A DNA stretch of 64,000 nt from Cronobacter turicensis z3032 (lineage in GTDB: Bacteria > Pseudomonadota > Gammaproteobacteria > Enterobacterales > Enterobacteriaceae): assembly GCA_000027065.2 (NCBI GenBank), contig FN543093.2:4034074-4098073 (forward strand), in the 5' to 3' direction. The stretch's first letter is position 1; every line of letters starts with the position of its first letter. Made by a program: the position numbers and the translations under genes. This document shows, one piece after another, positions 42,821 to 51,648 of this stretch. The notes under the pieces were generated by a model. That model did not search any database, was not told where the DNA came from, and worked only from the letters and a program-made list of their open reading frames with translations.

Positions 42821-45526
42821 ATGTTGATACCGTCTAAGTTAAGTCGCCCGGTTCGTCTTGAACACACTGTGGTTCGTGAACGTCTGCTGGCTAAATTATC
42901 CGGCGCTAGCAACTACCGGCTGGCGCTTATCACCAGTCCCGCCGGCTACGGAAAAACAACGTTAATTTCCCAGTGGGCCGCAGGTAAAACCGAACTGGGG
43001 TGGTATTCGCTTGATGAAGGCGACAACCAGCCGGAGCGCTTCGCCAGCTATCTTATCGCCGCTATCCAGCAGGCCACCGGCGGCCACTGCGCCAGTAGCG
43101 AAGTGATGGCGCAAAAACGCCAGTACGCGAGCCTTTCATCGCTTTTCGCCCAGCTTTTTATTGAACTGGCGGAGTGGCCGCGGCCGCTTTTTCTGGTGAT
43201 TGATGATTACCACCTCATCACCAACCCGGCTATCCATGAGGCGATGCGCTTCTTCCTGCGCCATCAGCCTGACCACCTGACGCTGGTAGTCCTGTCGCGT
43301 AACCTGCCGCAGTTGGGCATCGCCAACCTGCGCGTGCGCGAACAGTTACTCGAAATCGGCAGCCAGCAGCTCGCCTTTACGCACCAGGAAGCGCGTCAGT
43401 TTTTCGACTGCCGCCTGAGCCAACCCATCGAACCGGCGCAGAGCAGCCGCCTTTGCGACGACGTCGCAGGCTGGGCCACCGCCCTGCAACTCATCGCTCT
43501 GTCGGCGCGTCAGAATACTGGCGCAGTGCATCAGTCGGCGCGCCGCCTGGCGGGCATTAACGCCAGCCATCTCTCCGATTATCTGGTCGATGAAGTCCTG
43601 AACAACGTCGATAACGACACCCGCCAGTTTTTACTGAAAAGCGCCCTGCTGCGCTCGATGAACGACGCGCTCATTGTGCGCGTGACCGGCGAAGAGAACG
43701 GTCAGATGCGGCTGGAGGAGATTGAGCGTCAGGGGCTGTTTTTGCAGCGTATGGATGATTCCGGTGAATGGTTCAGCTATCACCCGCTGTTCGGTAACTT
43801 CCTGCGTCAGCGCTGCCAGTGGGAGCTGTCGACAGAGCTGCCGGATATCCACCGCGCGGCGGCGGAGAGCTGGATGGCGCAAGGCTTTCCGAGTGAAGCC
43901 ATCCACCACGCGCTTGCCGCGGGCGATGCCAATATGCTGCGCGATATTCTGCTCAATCACGCCTGGGGGCTGTTCAACCACAGTGAACTCACTCTGCTGG
44001 AACAGTCTTTAAAAGCCCTGCCCTGGGAGAGCCTGCTGGCGAACCCGCGCCTCGTGCTGTTGCAGGCCTGGCTGATGCAGAGCCAGCACCGCTACAGCGA
44101 AGTAAATACCCTGCTGGCGCGCGCCGAGCAGGAGATGAAAGGCGAAATGGACGACACGCTGCATGGCGAATTCAACGCCCTGCGCGCGCAGGTGGCGATT
44201 AACGACGGCGACCCGGACGAGGCCGAGCGGCTGGCGATGGTCGCGCTGGAGACGCTGCCGCTGGCGAATTTCTACAGCCGCATTGTGGCGACGTCGGTAC
44301 ACGGCGAAGTGCTGCACTGCAAAGGCGATTTAACGAAATCGCTGTCGGTAATGCAGCAAACTGAGCTGATGGCGCGCCGTCACGATGTCTGGCATTACGC
44401 GCTCTGGAGCCTTATCCAGCAGAGCGAAATTCTCTTCGCCCAGGGCTTTTTACAGGCCGCCTGGGAGACGCAGGAGAAGGCGTTTATCCTGATTCAGGAG
44501 CAGCATCTCGAACAGCTGCCGCTGCATGAGTTCCTGCTGCGCATTCGCGCGCAGCTGCTGTGGGCCTGGGCGCGGCTGGATGAAGCGGAAGCCTGCGCGC
44601 GTACGGGCATGACCGTGCTGGCGAACTACCAGCCGCAGCAGCAGTTGCAGTGTCTGGCGTTGCTGGTGCAGTGCTCGCTGGCGCGCGGCGATCTCGACAA
44701 CGCCCGCGGCCATCTGAACCGTCTCGAAAACCTGCTCGGTAACGGGCATTACCACAGCGACTGGGTCTCTAACGCCGACAAAGTGCGAGTGATTTACTGG
44801 CAGATGACAGGCGACAAAGCCGCGGCGGCCGCCTGGCTGCGCCAGACGCCGAAACCGGCCTTCGCCAATAACCATTTCCTGCAAAGTCAGTGGCGCAATA
44901 TCGCCCGCGTCCAGATCCTGCTTGGCGATTACGAGCCTGCGGAGATGGTGCTGGAAGAGCTGAATGAAAACGCCCGCAGCCTGCGTCTGATGAGCGATAT
45001 CAACCGCAACCTGCTGTTGCTGAATCAGCTTTACTGGAATGCCGGGCGGAAAAGCGACGCCCAGCGGGTGCTGATGGAGGCGTTAACGCTGGCGAACCGC
45101 ACCGGGTTTATCAGCCATTTCGTGATTGAAGGCGAGGCGATGGCGCAGCAGTTGCGTCAGCTGTTGCAGCTTAATACGCTGCCGGAGATCGAACAGCATC
45201 GCGCGCAGCGTATTTTGCGCGATATTAACCAGCATCATCGCCACAAGTTCGCGCATTTTGATGAGAATTTCGTCAATAAGCTGCTGAATCATCCGGAAGT
45301 GCCGGAGTTAATTCGCACCAGCCCGCTGACGCAGCGTGAATGGCAGGTGCTGGGGCTTATCTATTCCGGTTACAGCAACGATCAGATTGCCGGCGAGCTT
45401 GATGTGGCGGCGACCACGATTAAAACCCATATCCGGAATTTGTATCAGAAGCTTGGTGTGGCGCACCGTCAGGATGCCGTTCAGCACGCCCAGCAGTTGT
45501 TGAAAATGATGGGGTATGGGGTTTAG
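42821..45526 (+). CDS. malT: Maltose regulon activator MalT
   Basis: MalT is the ATP- and maltotriose-dependent activator of the mal genes (a STAND ATPase). The 901-residue length equals that of E. coli. The NTPase has the Walker A loop SPAGYGKTTLISQW near residue 40 and a Walker B region LFLVIDDYH near residue 125. The middle holds alpha-solenoid repeats (DT3), and the C-terminal LuxR helix-turn-helix is LTQREWQVLGLIYSGYSNDQ with IKTHIRNLYQKLGV, residues about 835-890. It is divergent from malPQ. Confidence 0.97.
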   Translation: MLIPSKLSRPVRLEHTVVRERLLAKLSGASNYRLALITSPAGYGKTTLISQWAAGKTELGWYSLDEGDNQPERFASYLIAAIQQATGGHCASSEVMAQKRQYASLSSLFAQLFIELAEWPRPLFLVIDDYHLITNPAIHEAMRFFLRHQPDHLTLVVLSRNLPQLGIANLRVREQLLEIGSQQLAFTHQEARQFFDCRLSQPIEPAQSSRLCDDVAGWATALQLIALSARQNTGAVHQSARRLAGINASHLSDYLVDEVLNNVDNDTRQFLLKSALLRSMNDALIVRVTGEENGQMRLEEIERQGLFLQRMDDSGEWFSYHPLFGNFLRQRCQWELSTELPDIHRAAAESWMAQGFPSEAIHHALAAGDANMLRDILLNHAWGLFNHSELTLLEQSLKALPWESLLANPRLVLLQAWLMQSQHRYSEVNTLLARAEQEMKGEMDDTLHGEFNALRAQVAINDGDPDEAERLAMVALETLPLANFYSRIVATSVHGEVLHCKGDLTKSLSVMQQTELMARRHDVWHYALWSLIQQSEILFAQGFLQAAWETQEKAFILIQEQHLEQLPLHEFLLRIRAQLLWAWARLDEAEACARTGMTVLANYQPQQQLQCLALLVQCSLARGDLDNARGHLNRLENLLGNGHYHSDWVSNADKVRVIYWQMTGDKAAAAAWLRQTPKPAFANNHFLQSQWRNIARVQILLGDYEPAEMVLEELNENARSLRLMSDINRNLLLLNQLYWNAGRKSDAQRVLMEALTLANRTGFISHFVIEGEAMAQQLRQLLQLNTLPEIEQHRAQRILRDINQHHRHKFAHFDENFVNKLLNHPEVPELIRTSPLTQREWQVLGLIYSGYSNDQIAGELDVAATTIKTHIRNLYQKLGVAHRQDAVQHAQQLLKMMGYGV

Positions 45527-45549
45527 GGTGAGCAGTAATTCGCGTTAAT

Positions 45550-45615
45550 GGTGGGTGCGCTGCGCTTACTCACCTTACAAGCCACCGTAGGGCGGGTAAG
45601 CGCAGCGCACCCGCC
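45550..45615. repeat. Dispersed palindromic repeat, inverted pair (copy B)
   Basis: GGTGGGTGCGCTGCGCTTACTC (45550-45571) and its inverted partner GTAGGGCGGGTAAGCGCAGC continuing to GCACCCGCC (45587-45615) face each other, about 8-10 bases apart. The units are the same as in 31196-31322. This copy lies between the convergent malT and glpR, where it could also act as a bidirectional 3' hairpin. Confidence 0.8.
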
Positions 45616-45651
45616 GTTCCGCGGACAACCGTCGCCGCAAAACTCACCACA

Positions 45652-46410
45652 TCAGCACAACTCTAATTGCACCTTATTGGCGTTAATCACCTGCATCACG
45701 CCGGCGGGCGGCATAATGTCGGTATACACCGCGTCCACAAGGCTGATACTGCCCAGATTCACCATCGCGTTACGGCCAAATTTGGAGTGATCCACCACCA
45801 GCATCACGTGACGCGAGTTCTCAATAATCGCGCGCTTGGTGCGCACCTCGTGATAATCGAACTCCAGCAGTGAGCCGTCGCTGTCGATGCCGCTGATACC
45901 CAGAATGCCGAAATCGAGCCGGAACTGAGAGATAAAGTCGAGCGTCGCCTCGCCAATGATCCCGCCGTCGCGGCTGCGCAGTTCACCCCCCGCCAGAATG
46001 ATGCGGAAATCGTCCTTCACCATCAGCGTATTCGCCACGTTCAGGTTATTGGTCACGATGCGCAGGTTTTCATGGTTTAACAGCGCATGCGCCACCGCCT
46101 CCGGCGTGGTGCCAATATCGATAAACAGCGTCGCGCCGTTGGGGATCTGGCTCGCCACTCTGTAGGCGATGCGCTCTTTTTCCGCCGTCTGGGTCGCCTT
46201 GCGGTCATGCCAGGAAGTGTTAACCGAACTCGACGGCAACGCCGCGCCGCCGTGGTGGCGCAGGATCATGTTTTGTTCGGCGAGATCGTTGAGATCGCGG
46301 CGGATGGTTTGCGGGCTGACGTCAAACTGCTCCACCAGCTCTTCGGTACTGACATAGCCCTGTTTTTTTACCAGTTCAATAATGGCATCGTGACGTTGTG
46401 TTTGCTTCAC
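45652..46410 (-). CDS. glpR: Glycerol-3-phosphate regulon repressor GlpR
   Basis: GlpR represses the glp regulon and is released by glycerol 3-phosphate. The 252-residue DeoR-family protein has an N-terminal HTH (STEELVEQFDVSPQTIRRDL) and a C-terminal sugar-phosphate sensor (FIDIGTTPEAVAHALL; LAGGELRSRDGGIIGEATLD). I chose the GTG preceded by ggagaaggg, giving (M)KQTQRHDAIIEL as in K-12. It ends the glpE-glpG-glpR series. Confidence 0.95.
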   Translation of the reverse strand: MKQTQRHDAIIELVKKQGYVSTEELVEQFDVSPQTIRRDLNDLAEQNMILRHHGGAALPSSSVNTSWHDRKATQTAEKERIAYRVASQIPNGATLFIDIGTTPEAVAHALLNHENLRIVTNNLNVANTLMVKDDFRIILAGGELRSRDGGIIGEATLDFISQFRLDFGILGISGIDSDGSLLEFDYHEVRTKRAIIENSRHVMLVVDHSKFGRNAMVNLGSISLVDAVYTDIMPPAGVMQVINANKVQLELC

Positions 46411-46435
46411 ACCCTTCTCCTGACGTGTTGCCGTA

Positions 46436-47266
46436 TTATTTTCGTTTTCGCGCATGCAGGGTATCCGTCATGGCCATCGCCAGGCCAATCAGCATCCCCG
46501 CCACCAGATCGGCATTCGCCGTCTTGTTGCCAAACAACCCCAGTCCGCCGATGGCGAGCCACAACAGCATAAACACCAGAATGCCGCGGGGCAGATGTAG
46601 CCCGCTTTCCGGTTCGCGTTCGCCGCGAAGCCAGACGTAGCCCACCAGCGCATAGACGACGCCGCCAAGGCCGCCGAACCACGGGCCCGCGATTTGATAC
46701 TGGATAACGCCGCCCACCAGCGCGGTGACCAGCGTGAGCGTCAGCAGTTTACCGCTGCCGACGGTCTTCTCCAGCGGACCGGCAAGATACCACCACCATA
46801 GCAGATTGAAGATCAGGCTCAGCAGGGAAAAGTGCAGCAGCAGCGGGCTGACATAACGCCAGAGTTGAAATTTGAGAGAGGGATCGAAAGGCCATGCAAG
46901 CCAGACGGCCACTTGCGCATAACCGATAAAGCTCATCGCGAGATACGCGACGACGCACAGCGCCATCATGCCGAGCGTCAGCGGGCCCGCATGGGCGCGC
47001 ACGGTGGCCATAAAAGGATAAGAACGGTAGCGCAAACCCGCGTTCAACTGCCCAGTCTGCCAGCTGGCGGAGAGATAACGCGGATCGCTCGGGTGCGAGA
47101 GAAAATAGCTCAGCTCCGCTTTGACCTTCTCCGCTTGTGCTTCATCGGCAAGCCAGATATCCCAGGTATCATGCCGCTGGATTTCCAGTATCACGCCCTG
47201 GGTGGCCATATAGTCAACAAACGCCTGCGCCAGACGCGGGTTGTCAAACGAGTTAATCATCAACAT
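46436..47266 (-). CDS. glpG: GlpG, rhomboid-family membrane protein, catalytic residues absent
   Basis: GlpG is the model rhomboid intramembrane serine protease. The product has 276 residues and aligns without gaps to E. coli GlpG: N-terminal cytoplasmic domain (1-90), six membrane helices, and the intact W136-R137 pair, FN motif (Asn154) and Tyr205. The catalytic Ser201 is Gly (GGC codon at 46664-46666), His254 is Leu (46505-46507) and His150 of the oxyanion region is Ser (46817-46819). The rest of the fold is well kept and the frame is intact, so the protein is expected to be inactive as a protease. Confidence 0.9.
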   Translation of the reverse strand: MLMINSFDNPRLAQAFVDYMATQGVILEIQRHDTWDIWLADEAQAEKVKAELSYFLSHPSDPRYLSASWQTGQLNAGLRYRSYPFMATVRAHAGPLTLGMMALCVVAYLAMSFIGYAQVAVWLAWPFDPSLKFQLWRYVSPLLLHFSLLSLIFNLLWWWYLAGPLEKTVGSGKLLTLTLVTALVGGVIQYQIAGPWFGGLGGVVYALVGYVWLRGEREPESGLHLPRGILVFMLLWLAIGGLGLFGNKTANADLVAGMLIGLAMAMTDTLHARKRK

Positions 47267-47341
47267 AGCAAGTCGTTCTTTTCAGAAAGGTATCTCCACA
47301 CGAGGAAAACAGTATACCTGCGAACGACGCGGACACGATGC

Positions 47342-47671
47342 TTAACTCTCTGCGTGCGCCACTTCTGCGGGGAAATGACGATGCCAGGCGTCGAAACCGC
47401 CGTCCACGCTATAGACCTGGTCAAACCCCTGGTGGAGAAGATACTGCGCCGCGCCTTTGCTGCTGTTGCCGTGATAGCACATCACCAGCACCGGCACATC
47501 GAAATCGGTCTGCTGCATAAAAGCGGGCAGCGTGGCGTTGGTTAAATGAAACGCGCCGGGCGCGTGGCCCATCGCATAGCTTTGCGGATCGCGAATATCC
47601 ACCAGCACGGCGCCGCCCTGTTGCAGTTTCTGGTGCGCTTCTTCGACATTAATACATTCAAACTGATCCAT
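47342..47671 (-). CDS. glpE: Thiosulfate sulfurtransferase GlpE
   Basis: GlpE is a single-domain rhodanese that moves sulfane sulfur from thiosulfate to acceptors. The 109-residue product starts MDQFECINVEEAHQKLQQ and has the active-site Cys65 in VMCYHGNSSKGA. Upstream in-frame codons lie in the glpD control region and were not used. It is the first gene of glpEGR, divergent from glpD. Confidence 0.96.
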   Translation of the reverse strand: MDQFECINVEEAHQKLQQGGAVLVDIRDPQSYAMGHAPGAFHLTNATLPAFMQQTDFDVPVLVMCYHGNSSKGAAQYLLHQGFDQVYSVDGGFDAWHRHFPAEVAHAES

Positions 47672-47778
47672 AGTGCTCTCTTTCATCTTTAAAGGGGCGT
47701 AAGGCTGGCCAACGACGCACGATGCGTTATGCCGATAATAACGTAAGTGTAAGGCTTCCTCCGTCTGTAACGCCATAA

Positions 47779-47794
47779 TGTTATTCACATCACA
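47779..47794. promoter_or_regulatory. CRP-like site in the glpE / glpD region
   Basis: TGTTATTCACATCACA has one good half (TCACA) and a degenerate first half (TGTTA). It lies about 100 bases before the glpD ATG, where CRP activation of glpD is known in E. coli. The match is moderate. Confidence 0.5.
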
Positions 47795-47839
47795 CTGAAA
47801 TGTTTTTTTGTTGTTATCAAAAGCGCGTTTGTTTGCTAT

Positions 47840-47879
47840 TATGAGCGATAACGAACATTTATGAGCTTTAACGAAAGTG
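47840..47879. promoter_or_regulatory. Tandem GlpR operators before glpD
   Basis: Two 20-base sites abut exactly: TATGAGCGATAACGAACATT and TATGAGCTTTAACGAAAGTG. Both follow the GlpR consensus (WATKTTCGWWAWCGAACATW) best in their AACGAA cores. They end 15 bases before the glpD start, so a bound repressor would block transcription. GlpR is encoded just beyond glpG. Confidence 0.8.
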
Positions 47880-47894
47880 CGTGAGGGCAGCAGC

Positions 47895-49412
47895 ATGGAA
47901 ACCAAAGATCTGATTGTGATAGGTGGGGGCATCAACGGTGCCGGTATCGCGGCAGACGCCGCAGGGCGTGGACTCTCTGTGCTGATGCTGGAAGCGCAGG
48001 ATCTGGCATGTGCCACCTCTTCCGCCAGCTCCAAATTGATCCACGGCGGCCTGCGCTACCTGGAACATTACGAGTTCCGTCTGGTGAGCGAAGCGCTGGC
48101 GGAGCGCGAAGTGCTGCTGAAAATGGCGCCGCATATCGCCTTCCCGATGCGCTTTCGTCTGCCGCACCGCCCTCATCTGCGTCCGGCGTGGATGATCCGC
48201 ACCGGCCTGTTTATGTACGATCACCTCGGCAAACGCACCAGCCTGCCGGGCTCTACCGGTTTGCGTTTTGGCGCGGATTCCGTCCTGAAACCGGAAATCG
48301 TGCGCGGTTTCGAATATTCCGACTGTTGGGTCGATGACGCCCGTCTGGTGCTGGCGAACGCTCAGATGGTCGTGAAAAAAGGCGGCGAAGTGCTGACCCG
48401 CACCCGCGCGACCTCCGCGCGCCGCGAAAACGGCATGTGGATTGTGGAAGCGGAAGATATCGATACCGGCAAAACCTACACCTGGCAGGCGCGCGGCTTA
48501 GTAAACGCCACCGGTCCGTGGGTGAAAAACTTCTTCGACGACGGCCTGAAACTGAAGTCGCCTTACGGCATCCGCCTGATCAAAGGCAGCCATATCGTGG
48601 TGCCGCGCGTGCACACTCAGAAACAGGCTTACATCCTGCAGAACGAAGATAAACGCATCGTGTTTGTTATTCCGTGGATGGAAGAGTTTTCGATAATCGG
48701 CACTACCGATGTCGAATACAAAGGCGATCCGAAAGAAGTGGCGATCGATGAGTCAGAAATCGGTTATCTGCTGAAAGTGTATAACGCGCACTTCAAAAAA
48801 CAGCTGACCCGCGAAGATGTGGTCTGGACTTACTCTGGCGTGCGCCCGCTGTGCGATGACGAATCCGATTCTCCGCAAGCCATCACCCGTGATTACACGC
48901 TCGATATTCACGATGAAAACGGCCAGGCGCCGCTGCTGTCGGTCTTCGGTGGTAAACTCACGACGTACCGTAAGCTCGCCGAACACGCGATGGAAAAGCT
49001 GTCGTCCTATTACAGCAATATCGGCCAGGCGTGGACCCGTAACGCCGTGTTGCCGGGCGGCGCTTTCCAGGGCGAGCGCGACGACTACGCCGCGCAGCTG
49101 CGTCGCCGCTATCCGTTCATCAGCGAAGCGCTGGCGCGCCACTATGCCCGCACCTACGGCAGCAACAGCGAACTGATTCTGGGCGATGCCGCCGATCTTA
49201 ACGCGCTGGGCGAACACTTTGGCCATGAGTTCTACGAAGCGGAGCTGCGTTATCTGGTGGAACACGAATGGGTGCGCCGTCTGGACGACGCCATCTGGCG
49301 CCGTACCAAACTCGGCATGTGGCTCAATGCTGAAGAACAGTCGCGCGTAGCGCAGTGGCTGACCGAAAACGTCGGTAAAAAAGCGAACGTGACGCTCTCG
49401 CTCGCCTCGTAA
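47895..49412 (+). CDS. glpD: Aerobic glycerol-3-phosphate dehydrogenase GlpD
   Basis: GlpD oxidises glycerol 3-phosphate to dihydroxyacetone phosphate at the inner membrane, feeding electrons to quinone. The 505-residue flavoprotein begins METKDLIVIGGGINGAG with the FAD dinucleotide fold, then SSASSKLIHGGLRYLEHYEF and later TTDVEYKGDP and SVFGGKLTTYRKLAEHAM. Length is close to E. coli (501). The ATG is chosen from the family N-terminus; six upstream codons are in the operator. Confidence 0.97.
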   Translation: METKDLIVIGGGINGAGIAADAAGRGLSVLMLEAQDLACATSSASSKLIHGGLRYLEHYEFRLVSEALAEREVLLKMAPHIAFPMRFRLPHRPHLRPAWMIRTGLFMYDHLGKRTSLPGSTGLRFGADSVLKPEIVRGFEYSDCWVDDARLVLANAQMVVKKGGEVLTRTRATSARRENGMWIVEAEDIDTGKTYTWQARGLVNATGPWVKNFFDDGLKLKSPYGIRLIKGSHIVVPRVHTQKQAYILQNEDKRIVFVIPWMEEFSIIGTTDVEYKGDPKEVAIDESEIGYLLKVYNAHFKKQLTREDVVWTYSGVRPLCDDESDSPQAITRDYTLDIHDENGQAPLLSVFGGKLTTYRKLAEHAMEKLSSYYSNIGQAWTRNAVLPGGAFQGERDDYAAQLRRRYPFISEALARHYARTYGSNSELILGDAADLNALGEHFGHEFYEAELRYLVEHEWVRRLDDAIWRRTKLGMWLNAEEQSRVAQWLTENVGKKANVTLSLAS

Positions 49413-49424
49413 TACTTTCCCTTT

Positions 49425-49461
49425 CGCGGCCGCGTTTCCTCCTGCGCGGCCGCGTCTTTTT
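49425..49461 (+). terminator. glpD terminator
   Basis: CGCGGCCGCG appears twice (it is its own reverse complement), 10 bases apart, followed by TCTTTTT. The stem is very GC-rich. Confidence 0.85.
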
Positions 49462-49559
49462 ATCTGCCAAGCCCCCCGCATTGACGTGTTTTTCTGTCGC
49501 TACACTTAATAACATCGTATTACTATGGGTTATTGACCCTGTCCTCAGGAGAGCGCCGC

Positions 49560-51119
49560 TTGCGCAAGGCAACATCCCGGTCGCCGGATGCCGTCATGCT
49601 GGCTTTTTTGCTGCTGATTTCGCTGCTGGTGATAGCGGTCAGCGGCAGCTCGCTATGGCAATCGTGGCAACACAGCGTCGAAGAGACGGAGCGACAGGCG
49701 CGTAACCAGTCCATTTCGCTGGCGCGACAGGCGGAAGATACATTTCTTCAGGTGCAGTTAACGCTCGATGAACTGGTGCGCCGCTCAGAGGACATTTTCC
49801 TGCAGCCCGCCGACTGGAACGGCTCGCGCGGCCTGCTTGCCCAGCAGCAGCGCCAGCTGCCGCAGTTGCACGGGTTGTTTGTCTACGATGCCAACGGCGA
49901 CTGGATAGCCACGTCCGCCAGCGTCATTCCGGCGCAGGGCAACAGCGCAGACCGCGACTATTTTCGCTGGCACACACAGCACAGCGATACCGGCATTCAT
50001 ATTGGTCATGTGATCCGCAGCCGCTCCACCGGCGAGCTGGTCGTACCGGTCTCGGTGCGGCTGAATAACCGCGAGGGGCGCTTTCACGGCGTGCTACTGG
50101 CGACGGTGAAGCTCGACTATTTCCGCCAGTTTTACGGCTATTACGAGATGGGACCGAGCGACACGCTGGGGATCACCTTCGCGGACAGCACAGTGCTGTA
50201 TGTGCGCCCGTTTCCCGACTCCTACATCAACCGCACCCTCTCCTCCAGCCCGCTCTTTACCCGGATGCTGAAAATCGCCCCAACCGGCGGCGGCGCCTGG
50301 AAATCGGCGATTGACGGCGTGCCGCGCATTTTCGGCTATGCCACGCTTGAACGCTATCCGCTGGTGGTGTCGGCAGGTTATGACGTTGACGAACTGCGCG
50401 CCGCCTGGTGGCGTAACAATATTCCCACGCTGGCGCTTAATGCCGTACTGTTTGGCGTGGTGCTGATTTTCGGGGTGCTGGTGCTGCGGCAAATCCGCGC
50501 CAGTCTGCGTTATCAGCGAGAGCTTATCGGGCTGCGGGACGATCTGACGCGCTCGAACCATATTTTACAGGATCTGGCGCTGCTGGATGGCTTAACGGGG
50601 CTGGCTAACCGCCGCCAGTTCGATATCTATCTGGAGCAGTGCATCACGCGCGCGCAGGCGACCGGCGCGCCGGTCTCGCTGGTGATGTTCGATATCGACT
50701 ATTTCAAAATCTATAACGACACCCAGGGACATGTGGCGGGCGATGCCTGCCTGAAAGCGGTGGGAGATATTCTGCGTCATCTGCCGTTGCACAATACCGA
50801 CAGAGTCGCGCGCTACGGCGGCGAAGAATTTGCGATTATTCTGCCCGGCGCGGATGCGCATGCCGCACAGCGTGTGGCGCTACGCGCCCTTGAAGCCATC
50901 CATCACGCCCGACTGTCGCACCCGGCGACGCCGAGGGAAGAGAAAGTGCTGACGATAAGCGCAGGCGCCGCCACCGTCACAGGTGGGGACGTCAACGGCG
51001 AAACGCTGAAGAGCCGGGCGGACGACGCGCTTTATCAGGCGAAGCGCGCAGGCCGCAACTGCGTGGTGGGCGCGGCAGGTGTGAGCCACATTCTGATGGA
51101 GGCGCCGTACCAGGCATAA
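49560..51119 (+). CDS. Membrane-anchored diguanylate cyclase (dCache-like sensor + GGDEF)
   Basis: The product is predicted to make cyclic di-GMP. An N-terminal helix (AFLLLISLLVIAVSG) precedes a periplasmic sensor of about 250 residues that resembles the dCache fold, a second helix (LNAVLFGVVLIFGVLVL), a short linker and a GGDEF domain. The active-site signature GGEEF is at residues 420-424, and DGLTGLANRRQFD and FDIDYFKIYNDTQGH are conserved. The inhibitory RxxD site five residues upstream is absent (HNTD). I chose the TTG that follows CAGGAG by 8-9 bases; a downstream ATG at MLAFLLL is possible. Not present between glpD and glgP in K-12. Confidence 0.85.
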   Translation: MRKATSRSPDAVMLAFLLLISLLVIAVSGSSLWQSWQHSVEETERQARNQSISLARQAEDTFLQVQLTLDELVRRSEDIFLQPADWNGSRGLLAQQQRQLPQLHGLFVYDANGDWIATSASVIPAQGNSADRDYFRWHTQHSDTGIHIGHVIRSRSTGELVVPVSVRLNNREGRFHGVLLATVKLDYFRQFYGYYEMGPSDTLGITFADSTVLYVRPFPDSYINRTLSSSPLFTRMLKIAPTGGGAWKSAIDGVPRIFGYATLERYPLVVSAGYDVDELRAAWWRNNIPTLALNAVLFGVVLIFGVLVLRQIRASLRYQRELIGLRDDLTRSNHILQDLALLDGLTGLANRRQFDIYLEQCITRAQATGAPVSLVMFDIDYFKIYNDTQGHVAGDACLKAVGDILRHLPLHNTDRVARYGGEEFAIILPGADAHAAQRVALRALEAIHHARLSHPATPREEKVLTISAGAATVTGGDVNGETLKSRADDALYQAKRAGRNCVVGAAGVSHILMEAPYQA

Positions 51120-51124
51120 CGCGC

Positions 51125-51580
51125 TTAAGCGGCGCGGCGTCGGCCGTAATAAAACCCTGCCAGCACGATGCCCTGTCCCAGCGCGGGGATCCACAGCGGC
51201 CATACAGAAAAAGCGTCCCTCGCGAGCAGCCAGATGTACGCGCTCGGGAGCCAGCCGACAAAGAATAGCGCGCCACGCGGCGCGTCGGGCAAAAACGCCG
51301 CACTGGTACTAAACACGGCCGCGCACAGCAGATACCAGCCAAAGACAGCCCAGAACGCGCGTGCGCTGTAGGGCCGCCGCGTCGCCTGACGTTTCCCAAG
51401 CAGCGCCAGTGATACCCCTTGCAGCAACACCAGCATGGCGGTGCCGACGTTCGCTGAGGCGAACGAGCTCATCACGCCGGAAAGCGCGATATCCGCGACC
51501 GCCCCATAGACCTGAGCCAGTAATGGCGCACCTATCAGCGATACAAGCAGCGCCCCCACCCCTGTGTTTTTCTTCGTCAT
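51125..51580 (-). CDS. Unknown small inner-membrane protein
   Basis: I do not recognise this 151-residue protein. It has four or five probable membrane helices (GVGALLVSLIGAPLLAQVYG; GTAMLVLLQGVSLALLG; FWAVFGWYLLCAAVFSTSAA; GALFFVGWLPSAYIWLL; LWIPALGQGIVLAGFYYG) and a basic C-terminal end. It converges on the diguanylate cyclase, leaving only 5 bases between stops. The start is uncertain: ATG at 51580, or GTG five codons upstream. Confidence 0.65.
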   Translation of the reverse strand: MTKKNTGVGALLVSLIGAPLLAQVYGAVADIALSGVMSSFASANVGTAMLVLLQGVSLALLGKRQATRRPYSARAFWAVFGWYLLCAAVFSTSAAFLPDAPRGALFFVGWLPSAYIWLLARDAFSVWPLWIPALGQGIVLAGFYYGRRRAA

Positions 51581-51599
51581 CCTTGTCTTTCGCACCCAT

Positions 51600-51628
51600 A
51601 AAAAAACCAGAGTGTCACCACTCTGGTT
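51600..51628 (-). terminator. Terminator of the glg operon (after glgP)
   Basis: AACCAGAGTG and CACTCTGGTT with loop tcac; the minus strand ends in a run of T (A run at 51600-51606). It lies 20 bases after the glgP stop. Confidence 0.85.
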
Positions 51629-51648
51629 ATGTTGATAACACAGCGATC

